NCBI GenBank assembly: GCA_910577335.1
Contig: CAJTMJ010000037.1
Coordinates: 1 to 29,979, forward strand
Direction of reading: 5' to 3'
Source of the DNA: an uncultured Duncaniella sp.
GTDB lineage: Bacteria; Bacteroidota; Bacteroidia; Bacteroidales; Muribaculaceae
DNA: 29,979 bases
Below the pieces are notes generated by a model. The model was not told the origin of the DNA, ran no database searches, and saw nothing but the letters and a program-made list of their open reading frames with translations. This document shows positions 8,043 to 15,724 of the stretch, piece after piece. The translations under genes were made by a program, and so were the position numbers. The stretch's first letter is position 1; the number at the start of each line of letters is the position of its first letter.

Positions 8043-8609
8043 ATGAAGCAACTATTTTCTAATAATATCATAACTAATGAGATTTTCAATCGAATCAATG
8101 GTCTTTCATATGGGGAAGATTGCAATGTCCCATTGGAAGACCTTAGGTATTTGGTTGTACCTTTTTTTAATTTTGACAACGAATGTGAAATAGGAGAGAT
8201 TATATGCAATAGACTAATAGCCAACGATCTAATATATATTTTTAAAATATTATTTGAAGCGAAATATCAGATAGAACGAATCCGCTTGATTGATGAGTAT
8301 GGAGCTGACGATAATTTATCGATGATCAACAACAATAGCACTTCATTCAATTATAGAAAAATTGTAGGATCCAATAAATTGTCAAAACATGCCCATGGTT
8401 TAGCAATTGATATCAATCCTTTATATAATCCATACGTCAGAGGTGATGTGGTTTTGCCTGCAGAAGGACGATTGTATGTGGATAGAAATAAGCCATTTCT
8501 TCACAAAATAGATAAAAATGACTTATGTTACAAGTTATTTGTTTCCAGAGGCTTCACATGGGGTGGAGATTGGACAGACCGTAAAGATTATCAGCATTTC
8601 GAAAAATAG
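8043..8609 (+). CDS. M15-type (LAS family) metallopeptidase without signal peptide
   Basis: A 188-residue zinc peptidase-like protein. LAS-family motifs are complete: SKHAHGLAID (S114, H116, G119, A121, D123) supplies two zinc ligands, and DYQHFE supplies the third (H185) with D182. Known relatives are D,D-carboxypeptidases or L-Ala-D-Glu endopeptidases acting on peptidoglycan, and they are normally exported. Here no signal peptide or lipobox is seen, so the protein would stay in the cytoplasm. ATG 8043 is preferred over TTG 8022 because of the promoter position. The gene is strongly AT-rich, as is its partner 40 bp downstream, and both likely form a two-gene acquired operon. The intracellular target is unknown; host lysis from within or cleavage of a phage product are only possibilities. 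Confidence 0.75.
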   Translation: MKQLFSNNIITNEIFNRINGLSYGEDCNVPLEDLRYLVVPFFNFDNECEIGEIICNRLIANDLIYIFKILFEAKYQIERIRLIDEYGADDNLSMINNNSTSFNYRKIVGSNKLSKHAHGLAIDINPLYNPYVRGDVVLPAEGRLYVDRNKPFLHKIDKNDLCYKLFVSRGFTWGGDWTDRKDYQHFEK

Positions 8610-8649
8610 AATCATTATCATAATTAATTTAATTCTGTCTGTTTTGTCC

Positions 8650-9669
8650 ATGAAAAATAAAATTCCAACTTCATCCGTTAGTCAAATTCTTGTGTACAGT
8701 TGCTCAGCAATAGTAATATTGTTGTTATTATTCACATGGTATGAGGTCCAGTTTAACACACCCAATGTATGGACAATGCTTTCAGAAACTGAATTAACGA
8801 ATAAATTTCCTCTTTCTGAAAATACGAGGGATGAGTTAATTGAAAATAGTGACATTCATTTTAAATATCACAACTCACTTATTACGGTTCTTAGCGTGAC
8901 AATTGCATCCTTGGGTGTAATGCTAACATTTGCAGCCTTCTATATACAATACTTATTTAATGCACGTCAAAAGGAAGATTTGTCTAAAGAACGATTTGAA
9001 AATCAATATTTTCATTTATTGGATGTTTTAAGGGATATTTGTCAAAATATATACGTACCTAATGTCGGTAAAGGTAAGATAGCGTTTCACTATATGTTCT
9101 ATGAATATAAGGCTATATACAATATGGTTGTACGCAAGGGTATTCTTAAAGATAACGATCCAGCTTCAATTAATAGTTTTTCATTCAAAATTTTTATTGA
9201 TGGAGTAAGTCCTGGTTTTATTCCAGAGTTCAATGAAAGCATTATTAATAAAGAAGATCTAAACTCATTTATTGAATATCTATTAGACAAACAATCACAG
9301 AGCGAAAATAATGGAATAAATGGAATTTCCGATTCCGGTGTTCGCTATATAATGGATTATCGAGGGAAAAGAATCAAATACTTCGATGGACATAGACTCA
9401 GATTAGTTCACTATTTTAATTATATGTTACTTATTTTGAAGTATATAACAGAGAATGAAATAGAAGATGATGGTAAAGAATTAAATATGATGGACTATTT
9501 AAGAGGAGAGCTGACTGAACATGAAATGGGATTATTCTATGCATATATAAAATGCTACGAAGACAAATGTAGTAACGAATCAATCAGGAGAGTCGAAAGA
9601 CTTTTAGACACGTCTCTCATAGTTAATAAATATAAATTTGACAATTCTAAATTCGTGCCACATTATTAG
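8650..9669 (+). CDS. putative phage abortive infection protein (PutAbiC-like), two TM
   Basis: A 339-residue membrane-anchored protein. It has two hydrophobic helices at about 11-30 and 78-103, separated by a polar loop. A soluble domain starts ERFENQYFHLLDVLRDI (about 115-130) and ends with LRGELTEHEMGLFYAYIK. This arrangement matches my knowledge of the PutAbiC family (PF16872-type), proposed to act in abortive phage infection. The start at 8650 is chosen because an earlier in-frame ATG (8518) would overlap the upstream peptidase by 90 bp and encode an Asn/Ile-rich segment read from its coding DNA. The base composition is very AT-rich against flanking genes, consistent with transfer. Defence activity is inferred from the family, not shown. 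Confidence 0.7.
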   Translation: MKNKIPTSSVSQILVYSCSAIVILLLLFTWYEVQFNTPNVWTMLSETELTNKFPLSENTRDELIENSDIHFKYHNSLITVLSVTIASLGVMLTFAAFYIQYLFNARQKEDLSKERFENQYFHLLDVLRDICQNIYVPNVGKGKIAFHYMFYEYKAIYNMVVRKGILKDNDPASINSFSFKIFIDGVSPGFIPEFNESIINKEDLNSFIEYLLDKQSQSENNGINGISDSGVRYIMDYRGKRIKYFDGHRLRLVHYFNYMLLILKYITENEIEDDGKELNMMDYLRGELTEHEMGLFYAYIKCYEDKCSNESIRRVERLLDTSLIVNKYKFDNSKFVPHY

Positions 9670-9689
9670 AATAACTTAGTTATAATAAC

Positions 9690-9722
9690 TAACTATTCCC
9701 ACTATTTTTGCCTGAATAGTTA
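9690..9722 (+). terminator. possible weak hairpin after the island
   Basis: A 9-bp inverted repeat TAACTATTC / GAATAGTTA with a 15-nt loop. It has no clear T-run on the plus strand, so a terminator role is uncertain. Confidence 0.25.
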
Positions 9723-9864
9723 ATTGCAACGTTAAATTTTTGAAAATAATTTCATATTAATATTTTAAATATATCTGATACCAAATTATCGCAAATGTAG
9801 ATGGTTTATAAATAGAATTCCAGCATATTCAAAACATCTATAATCACCTCCGATTGGGTTGGGA

Positions 9865-10509
9865 TTATTTTCTGCCGAAGTCGGCGGGGATTTCGCCCCA
9901 TTGGGGAGTGTCCCATGTGAGGATGGGGTTGGTGACGGGATTTGCCTGTAGCCATGCCGTGGCACGGTTTATCATTTTAAACAGTTCGGCATTCTGAGGG
10001 GTGGGCACTAAGGTGGTTTTCGGTGCACGATTTCTCACCCACGCACGCGCAGTCTTTGAGTCGGTATATATCGGCACATTGGGACGTCCCTGCTGCTTAA
10101 GCAACGCCAACCCATGCACAAGAGCAAGGTATTCACCTATATTATTTGTACCACCTTCAAACGGTCCGGCATGAAAAATACGCTCCCCTGTGCGTACCCA
10201 CACGCCCTGATACTCCACCGGACCGGGATTCTTGGAACATGCTGCGTCAACCGCAAGCGCATCCTGCCTTATCTCGGGGAAAGCATCGTAATTAGTGACA
10301 TCCGGGCGATGGGAGGCAATAGATTTCAATATATCAAGCTGCTCCTCAGGATCTCCCCGATAAGCAGCCACAGCAGCTTCCTGCGAGTCAAAACTTTTGT
10401 ATTTCGCATCGGGATACCCCTCCACCTGTAACCGGCACTCCTCCCAAGAGTCAAACACACCGGTGGCAAGACCGTTCCAAACCACATAGAATTTCTTTCT
10501 CGGAGCCAT
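9865..10509 (-). CDS. rnhA: viroplasmin-domain ribonuclease H
   Basis: This enzyme cleaves RNA in RNA-DNA hybrids. The N-terminus (residues 5-52, KKFYVVWNGLATGVFDSWEEC) is a caulimovirus-viroplasmin/RNase H1 hybrid-binding module. The C-terminal part is an RNase HI catalytic domain with an acidic tetrad: D88 (AVDAACSKNPG), E126 (NNIGEYLAL), D150 (YTDSK) and D210 near the end. At 214 aa it is the usual length for Bacteroidetes enzymes. It is the last gene of a tight minus-strand run: only 6 bp separate it from the alanine dehydrogenase-like gene. The symbol follows the fold; the paralogue name could differ. Confidence 0.9.
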   Translation of the reverse strand: MAPRKKFYVVWNGLATGVFDSWEECRLQVEGYPDAKYKSFDSQEAAVAAYRGDPEEQLDILKSIASHRPDVTNYDAFPEIRQDALAVDAACSKNPGPVEYQGVWVRTGERIFHAGPFEGGTNNIGEYLALVHGLALLKQQGRPNVPIYTDSKTARAWVRNRAPKTTLVPTPQNAELFKMINRATAWLQANPVTNPILTWDTPQWGEIPADFGRK

Positions 10510-10515
10510 AACTTA

Positions 10516-11697
10516 TCACGAAAGAGTGAGATAAATAGATATGTCCACATTTCTCATTCCCACCTCACGGGCGATGCGGGGATTCACAATCTTTCCAAAG
10601 AATGTGAATGTGGCTTTTTGCATACCCGGAAGCAGTTTCAAAGCGTTGCCGACACCTTCGCAGGTGATTATGCTCTGCATCAGGGTCAAAAATGTATTGC
10701 TAAGCGCCATAGCGGCAGTTCGCGCCACGGCACAGCCGGCATGGATGAAACATATCCGATTTTCAATCTTCGACGAGCTTTCCATAGCCGAAGCCTGTGC
10801 GAGGTCAACCGCCGTCATCGATGGGAAAGCCGCCCCGGCACCCGACGACAGGTCAAAAGCCAACACACCTCGCTTCATCGTAGTGACCAGATCATTGCCG
10901 ACGCTGAATGGCTCACGTGTGTCACACACTACCACCACATCAGCCGACCTCAGAGCATTGTCGAGAGTACGGGGATGGAGTGTCGAGGTGATGACCCACG
11001 GACCAAGCTCCTGACTTGCCCGGCGAAGCGAATACACGTCATTGTCATACATCCTCACCATCGAGCCAAGTCCCACGGCAGAACGCGCGGCGGCACATGC
11101 GGCAATCCCCGACCCGATAATCAGAGTCTCACACGGAACTATACCAGCCACACCGCCAAGAAGTATACCCTTACCCCTCTGCGAATCGGCAAGAAGCGAT
11201 GAAGCCATCGCTATTGACGCTCTACCGTCAATTTCCGCAAGTATGTCGGCAAAGGGTGTGCAGCCACGCTCATCCTCAATAAGATCGATGGCAATGGCTA
11301 TGATATGGCGGCGCAAAAGTTCCTTAACGGAATACACATTCTGGTCGGAAGGCTTAAGGAGTGTCAGCAACATAGCCCCACGGCGCATCTTCCTGACATC
11401 GGAAGGCTCAAGCGGAGCAAGATGTATCACAATGTCACATCCGAGAGCCTCCTCACGGGTGCCGACCGACACCCCGGCACGCATATATTGATTATCGGTG
11501 TAATGGATACTTTCGGCTGCCCCTTCCTGCATCTTGACTCTGAAACCTCGCTCTATAAGCTGCCCGGCAGCCTCGGGAGTAAGTGGGAAACGGCGTTCGG
11601 CAGGGTTGTCACATTTCGGCAGACCGATGGAAAAACCTCTGTGACAAGTGGCTGTTTCCAACGGCTGTTCCTGCGGAATAGGTGTCTCGGCTATCAT
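10516..11697 (-). CDS. ald: alanine dehydrogenase / PNT-family NAD-binding protein
   Basis: A 393-residue member of the alanine dehydrogenase / transhydrogenase alpha family. Alanine dehydrogenase interconverts L-alanine and pyruvate plus ammonia using NAD. The N-terminal AlaDh_PNT domain has ERRFPLTPEA (substrate Arg region). The Rossmann domain has GIVPCETLIIGSGIAACAAARSAVGLG and then MYDND, fitting NAD. The lysine of the canonical VKVKEP strand is replaced: here VIHLAPLEP. The usual catalytic His of the LHLA segment is also absent (AMLLTLLKPSD). This may be a lineage-specific active site or a different reaction, so the gene symbol is tentative. It is the middle gene of aroK-ald-rnhA, 12 bp after aroK. 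Confidence 0.75.
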   Translation of the reverse strand: MIAETPIPQEQPLETATCHRGFSIGLPKCDNPAERRFPLTPEAAGQLIERGFRVKMQEGAAESIHYTDNQYMRAGVSVGTREEALGCDIVIHLAPLEPSDVRKMRRGAMLLTLLKPSDQNVYSVKELLRRHIIAIAIDLIEDERGCTPFADILAEIDGRASIAMASSLLADSQRGKGILLGGVAGIVPCETLIIGSGIAACAAARSAVGLGSMVRMYDNDVYSLRRASQELGPWVITSTLHPRTLDNALRSADVVVVCDTREPFSVGNDLVTTMKRGVLAFDLSSGAGAAFPSMTAVDLAQASAMESSSKIENRICFIHAGCAVARTAAMALSNTFLTLMQSIITCEGVGNALKLLPGMQKATFTFFGKIVNPRIAREVGMRNVDISIYLTLS

Positions 11698-11709
11698 ATT
11701 CGGAGAGTT

Positions 11710-12252
11710 TTATTTCTGTTTCAACGGAAGATTAAATTGGCTGATGAAAGCCTCGCATTTCCGCTCTATCTGGTTTTCATCTTCGAGAAGAGTGCTGTCG
11801 AAGACCTCGGCAGCCTTCGAATAATGGGGCATACGCATTTCAAGTTGCCGGGTGATGAAATCGCCAAGCTCGTCATCGCTGAGAGCGGCGATAAGCGGAC
11901 GCTTATGTCTGCCGCGTTTCAGGCGTTCAAGCAGACGCTCGTAGGAAGCTTGCAGCAGCACAGTGACGCCATGCTCATTCATCAGCTCCATATTGTCGCC
12001 GAAGCAAGGAGTGCCCCCTCCACAAGCCACCAATACATTGTCGAAACCGCTCACCTCGACAAGCATACGCCTTTCAAGGTCACGGAAAGCAGCTTCACCC
12101 TCTGTGGCAAATATCTTCTTGATGGTCTTTCCGCTTCGCTCCTCTATGTAATCGTCAAGGTCAATAAACCTGACCTCACATCTTGACGCAAGCGCCTTGC
12201 CCAATGTGGACTTGCCACTTCCCATGTATCCAATCAGAAAAATCGGTTTCAT
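11710..12252 (-). CDS. aroK: shikimate kinase
   Basis: This enzyme phosphorylates shikimate to shikimate 3-phosphate with ATP, a cytoplasmic step of the chorismate pathway. The Walker A motif is GYMGSGKST at 8-16. D33/D34 in DLDDYIEERSG and R57 in FRDLE bind shikimate, and CGGG (78-81) is the conserved glycine loop. The lid segment RLKRGRHKRPL is present. The length of 180 aa is normal. It is the first gene of a minus-strand operon and lies back-to-back with the GH2 gene, sharing the 174-bp intergenic region with it. Confidence 0.95.
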   Translation of the reverse strand: MKPIFLIGYMGSGKSTLGKALASRCEVRFIDLDDYIEERSGKTIKKIFATEGEAAFRDLERRMLVEVSGFDNVLVACGGGTPCFGDNMELMNEHGVTVLLQASYERLLERLKRGRHKRPLIAALSDDELGDFITRQLEMRMPHYSKAAEVFDSTLLEDENQIERKCEAFISQFNLPLKQK

Positions 12253-12275
12253 CTATGCTTTTAATTACTTTGTCG

Positions 12276-12283
12276 CAAAATTA
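12276..12283 (-). promoter_or_regulatory. -7 element for the aroK operon
   Basis: On the minus strand this reads TAATTTTG, an exact TAnnTTTG. It would start transcription about 18 nt before aroK. No good -33 match was found. Confidence 0.4.
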
Positions 12284-12349
12284 ATAAAAATTGGCAGATT
12301 TACTACACTTCTTGAACGATTCCAACCACTGACTGTGCGAATTTATTGC

Positions 12350-12357
12350 TAATTTTG
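12350..12357 (+). promoter_or_regulatory. -7 element for the GH2 gene
   Basis: TAATTTTG on the plus strand, giving a leader of about 64 nt before the ATG at 12427. It is divergent from the aroK element 70 bp away. The -33 region is weak. Confidence 0.4.
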
Positions 12358-12426
12358 CCAAACGATTAAGTGACAACACAGCCTTGCTCGTAATACCTGT
12401 TAAATCCATCACCATCTATTTTATTT

Positions 12427-15114
12427 ATGGACATCAAAAAACTTATTTTCGCAGCCATGATCACAGGGAGCTCACTCGGAGCCGCGGCGGCGACACCGGA
12501 GTGGCTTGACCCGCAGGTCAACTCCATCAACCGCTACCCTATGCACACCGACTATTTCGCCTTTGAGTCAGTCGAAGCCGCTTCGGCAAACAAAGCCAAC
12601 TCCGCCAACTTCCTTTCACTTGACGGCAAATGGAAATTCCGCTGGGTAGCCGACGCCGACAAGGTGGTCAATGACGGTTTTGAAAAGTCCGCTTACAACG
12701 CTTCGGACTGGGGCACTATTTCCGTCCCCGGCGTATGGGAGCTTAACGGCTACGGCGACCCTATATATGTGAACACCGGATATGCTTGGAGAGGACATTT
12801 CAAAAACAATCCTCCCGAAGTGCCTGAAAAGGATAACCATGTGGGAGTATACCGCCGAAACATAACCGTCCCCGCCGAATGGAAAGGTAAGGATGTGATA
12901 GCTCACTTCGGCTCTGCCACTTCAAACATCACTCTCTGGGTTAACGGCAAGAAGGTAGGTTACGGGGAGGACAGCAAACTCGCTCAGGAATTTGATGTCA
13001 CCAAATATCTCATCCCCGGAAAAGAGAACACATTCGTGATTCTCATACGCCGCTGGTGCGACGGCACATATCTTGAAGATCAGGATTTCTTCCGCTTCTG
13101 CGGTCTCGCACGAGAAAACTACCTCTACGCACGTCCGAAAAACCGCATCGAGGATATTCGTGTGAACGCTACCCTCGACGACGCATATAAAAACGGTATA
13201 ATGAATGTCACCGCCGACATAAAAGGCTCAGGCACATTGCAGCTGCAGCTTCTTGACGGCGACAAGGTGATAGCCGACGCCACCATCCCCAACGCCAAGG
13301 GGAAAGTGACCCGCTCGTTCGACATTGCCGACCCGCACAAATGGACTGCCGAAACACCGAACCTCTACTCCTTCCGTGCCACTCTTTTGAAAAACGGAAA
13401 AGTTGAAGAGGTAATACCGGTGAATGTAGGTTTCCGCCGTGTCGAAATCAAAAACGCACAGCTGCTCGTAAACGGTCAGCCCGTGCTTATCAAAGGTGCC
13501 AACCGCCACGAGCTTGACCCCGACGGAGGATATGTGGTATCGGTTGAACGCATGGAGCAGGATATACGCCGCATGAAGGAGATGAATATCAACGCCGTGC
13601 GCACCTGCCACTACCCTGACGACCCACGCTGGTATGAACTTTGCGATCGCTATGGACTCTATGTGACAGCCGAGGCAAATATCGAGAGCCACGGTATGGG
13701 CTACGGCGACGAGACACTTGCCAAGAATCCTTCATACGCCAAGGCTCACCTCGAACGCAACCAGCGCCATGTGCAAGCCATGTACAATCACCCCAGTATC
13801 ATCGTATGGTCGCTCGGAAACGAGGCCGGCTATGGTACCAATTTCGAAGCTGCCTACGAATGGATAAAGGCTGAGGACCCCTCACGCCCCGTACAGTACG
13901 AACAGGCTCACCAGACTGGCAAGACCGACATCTTCTGCCCTATGTACTACCCGTATGCTCACAGCGAGAAATATTCGGCTGACCCCAACACCACTAAACC
14001 GCTCATTCAGTGCGAATACGCCCATGCGATGGGTAACTCACTCGGCGGCTTCAAGGAATATTGGGATCTCGTGCGCAAATATCCGAAATATCAGGGCGGA
14101 TACATCTGGGATTTCGTTGATCAGGCTGTGCGCTGGAAAGGGAAAGACGGCGTTGCCATCATGGCATACGGCGGCGACTTCAACAACTATGACGCAAGCG
14201 ACAACAATTTCTGCGTCAACGGTCTCATAAGCCCCGAACGTGTGTTCAATCCTCATGCCTACGAAGCTCAGAAGATATATCAGAACATCTGGACCTCTAA
14301 GAAAGCCGACAAGCTTCTGAGCATCTACAATGAAAACTTCTTCAAGAATCTCGAAAATGTCACCATGAAGTGGACTCTCCTTCGTGACGGCAAGCCTGTG
14401 CGCACAGGTTCTATCGAGAATCTTGACATCGCTCCGCAAGCCACCAAAGATTACGCCGTAAACTATGGCGAAATTACCCCCGGTGCCGAATGGCTCCTGA
14501 ATGTGGAATATGCCTTGAAGGAAGCTGAAAACATCCTTCCGGCAGGTCAGGTGATAGCTCGTGAGCAGATTGCCCTTACCGAACCGGTGAAACCCGGCTG
14601 CAAGATGTGTGTTGCCGGCGATGCTCCGACAGTTAACGATGCCGACAATATCACTGTCAGCGGCACTGACTTCACAGTGGTTATCGACAAAGCCACCGGT
14701 CTAATCAGCCGTTATGACGTCAATGGCACTGAAATGCTCAAAAACGGTGAGTCAATACGTCCCAACTTCTGGCGCGCTCCCACCGACAACGACTATGGCG
14801 CAGGACTCCAGAAGAAGTATCGCACATGGCTCAACCCCGAGATGAAGCTTAAATCGCTCACCCACGAAGCTGCAGGCAACAAAATCAAGGTCAATGCCAC
14901 CTACGAGATGCCTTCCGTGAAAGCCACTCTTGACCTCACCTATATTATAAATGCCATCGGTAATATCAACATCACTCAGAAATTCACACCCGCCGATGAA
15001 AAGGCTGAGATTTCCGACATGTTCCGTTTCGGCATGATAATCCCGATGCCTAAGGCATTTGACGAGGTGGAATACTACGGTCGTGGTCCCGGTGAGAACT
15101 ATATCGACCGCTAG
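12427..15114 (+). CDS. lacZ: secreted GH2 beta-galactosidase, interrupted by TAG
   Basis: A LacZ-type glycoside hydrolase family 2 enzyme with signal peptide (residues 1-22, MDIKKLIFAAMITGSSLGAA). Order of domains: sugar-binding jelly roll (about 60-240), Ig-like domain (about 245-340), TIM barrel (about 345-630), then the middle domain and the start of the Bgal_small_N domain. The acid/base is E466 in WSLGNEAGYG and the nucleophile is E530 in QCEYAHAMGNS. At codon 896 the frame meets TAG, right after GRGPGENYIDR. The same frame then continues open for 131 codons with the rest of the family sequence. The full product would be 1027 aa, normal for LacZ. The truncated 895-aa form lacks the C-terminal part that helps build the active site. 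The cause is a nonsense mutation or a base error; CAG or AAG to TAG would explain it. Confidence 0.85.
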   Translation: MDIKKLIFAAMITGSSLGAAAATPEWLDPQVNSINRYPMHTDYFAFESVEAASANKANSANFLSLDGKWKFRWVADADKVVNDGFEKSAYNASDWGTISVPGVWELNGYGDPIYVNTGYAWRGHFKNNPPEVPEKDNHVGVYRRNITVPAEWKGKDVIAHFGSATSNITLWVNGKKVGYGEDSKLAQEFDVTKYLIPGKENTFVILIRRWCDGTYLEDQDFFRFCGLARENYLYARPKNRIEDIRVNATLDDAYKNGIMNVTADIKGSGTLQLQLLDGDKVIADATIPNAKGKVTRSFDIADPHKWTAETPNLYSFRATLLKNGKVEEVIPVNVGFRRVEIKNAQLLVNGQPVLIKGANRHELDPDGGYVVSVERMEQDIRRMKEMNINAVRTCHYPDDPRWYELCDRYGLYVTAEANIESHGMGYGDETLAKNPSYAKAHLERNQRHVQAMYNHPSIIVWSLGNEAGYGTNFEAAYEWIKAEDPSRPVQYEQAHQTGKTDIFCPMYYPYAHSEKYSADPNTTKPLIQCEYAHAMGNSLGGFKEYWDLVRKYPKYQGGYIWDFVDQAVRWKGKDGVAIMAYGGDFNNYDASDNNFCVNGLISPERVFNPHAYEAQKIYQNIWTSKKADKLLSIYNENFFKNLENVTMKWTLLRDGKPVRTGSIENLDIAPQATKDYAVNYGEITPGAEWLLNVEYALKEAENILPAGQVIAREQIALTEPVKPGCKMCVAGDAPTVNDADNITVSGTDFTVVIDKATGLISRYDVNGTEMLKNGESIRPNFWRAPTDNDYGAGLQKKYRTWLNPEMKLKSLTHEAAGNKIKVNATYEMPSVKATLDLTYIINAIGNINITQKFTPADEKAEISDMFRFGMIIPMPKAFDEVEYYGRGPGENYIDR

Positions 15115-15510
15115 CACGCCATGCAGATAGGCATCTATCGTCAGTCGGTAGCCTCTCAGCCCTACGCTTATATCCGTCCGCAGGAGACAGGCACACGTGC
15201 CGACCTCCGCTGGTGGAAAGTGCTCGACAGCAAAGGCACAGGTCTTGAGATCATAGCCAAAGAGCCGTTCTCGGCATCAGCCCTCAACTATACCGTCGGT
15301 TCGCTTGACGGCGGCGAGGAAAAGACCAACACCCACTTCCCCGAAGTGCGTCAGGCAGATATGACCGAAGTGTGCGTTGACCTTCGCCAGATGGGTCTCG
15401 GATGTGTCAACAGCTGGGGTGCCCTCCCCTTGCCCGAGTACCGCCTACCCTACGGCACCTACACATTCAACTACACCATCATCCCGGTGACAAACGCATT
15501 AGCACAATAA
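15115..15510 (+). pseudogene. C-terminal fragment of the GH2 gene after the stop
   Basis: This is the continuation of the GH2 reading frame after the TAG at 15112-15114. It reads HAMQIGIYRQSV, then PYAYIRPQETGTRADLRWWKV, all conserved in the Bgal_small_N domain. It includes the NSWG tryptophan that corresponds to the substrate-binding Trp999 of E. coli LacZ. An ATG at 15121 lies six bases after the stop, so a separate fragment (129 aa) could be made by reinitiation, but no such protein is known in the family. The lack of further damage implies the break is recent or an artefact. Confidence 0.85.
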
Positions 15511-15572
15511 CCCCCGGCTATACTCCAATAGCCTAAAAACAGGTTTCCAATAATCAAAGATTAGGCTGGATC

Positions 15573-15632
15573 AAAAAATAAACTTCACCCCAAAAGTTAT
15601 ACAAAAAACTTTTGGGGTGAAGTTTATTTTTT
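15573..15632. terminator. bidirectional terminator with 26-bp perfect stem
   Basis: Arms 15573-15598 and 15607-15632 are perfectly complementary with an 8-nt loop. The outer ends are A-rich and T-rich, so T-runs occur on both strands. It serves the convergent GH2 gene and the coaX-lptC-CNNM operon. Confidence 0.85.
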
Positions 15633-15636
15633 AGCA

Positions 15637-15710
15637 CAGTTTCAATGTTTATTCTGTATTTTCTTCTTACGACAGATTCGATTGTTTATTCTGTGGGTGT
15701 CCTATTACGA
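15637..15710. repeat. imperfect tandem repeat, two units of 36-38 bp
   Basis: Unit 1 (15637-15672) and unit 2 (15673-15710) share CAGnTTC, GTTTATTCTGT and TTACGA in order; a third partial copy, CAGTTTCG, begins at 15711. It sits between the terminator and the end of the CNNM gene. Confidence 0.5.
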
Positions 15711-15724
15711 CAGTTTCGCAGGTT

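Noticed and set aside
8518..8649. Upstream extension of the PutAbiC-like gene to ATG 8518
   Set aside because: It would overlap the peptidase by 90 bp and add an Ile-rich segment without conserved features; ATG 8650 gives a standard membrane N-terminus.
9839..9867. Hairpin ATAATC/GATTAT at the end of rnhA as a terminator
   Set aside because: Only six outer base pairs with a long unpaired interior, overlapping the stop codon, and no T-run.
15112..15114. TAG as a recoded sense codon (stop reassignment)
   Set aside because: TAG ends other genes here (8609 and 9669), so it functions as a normal stop.
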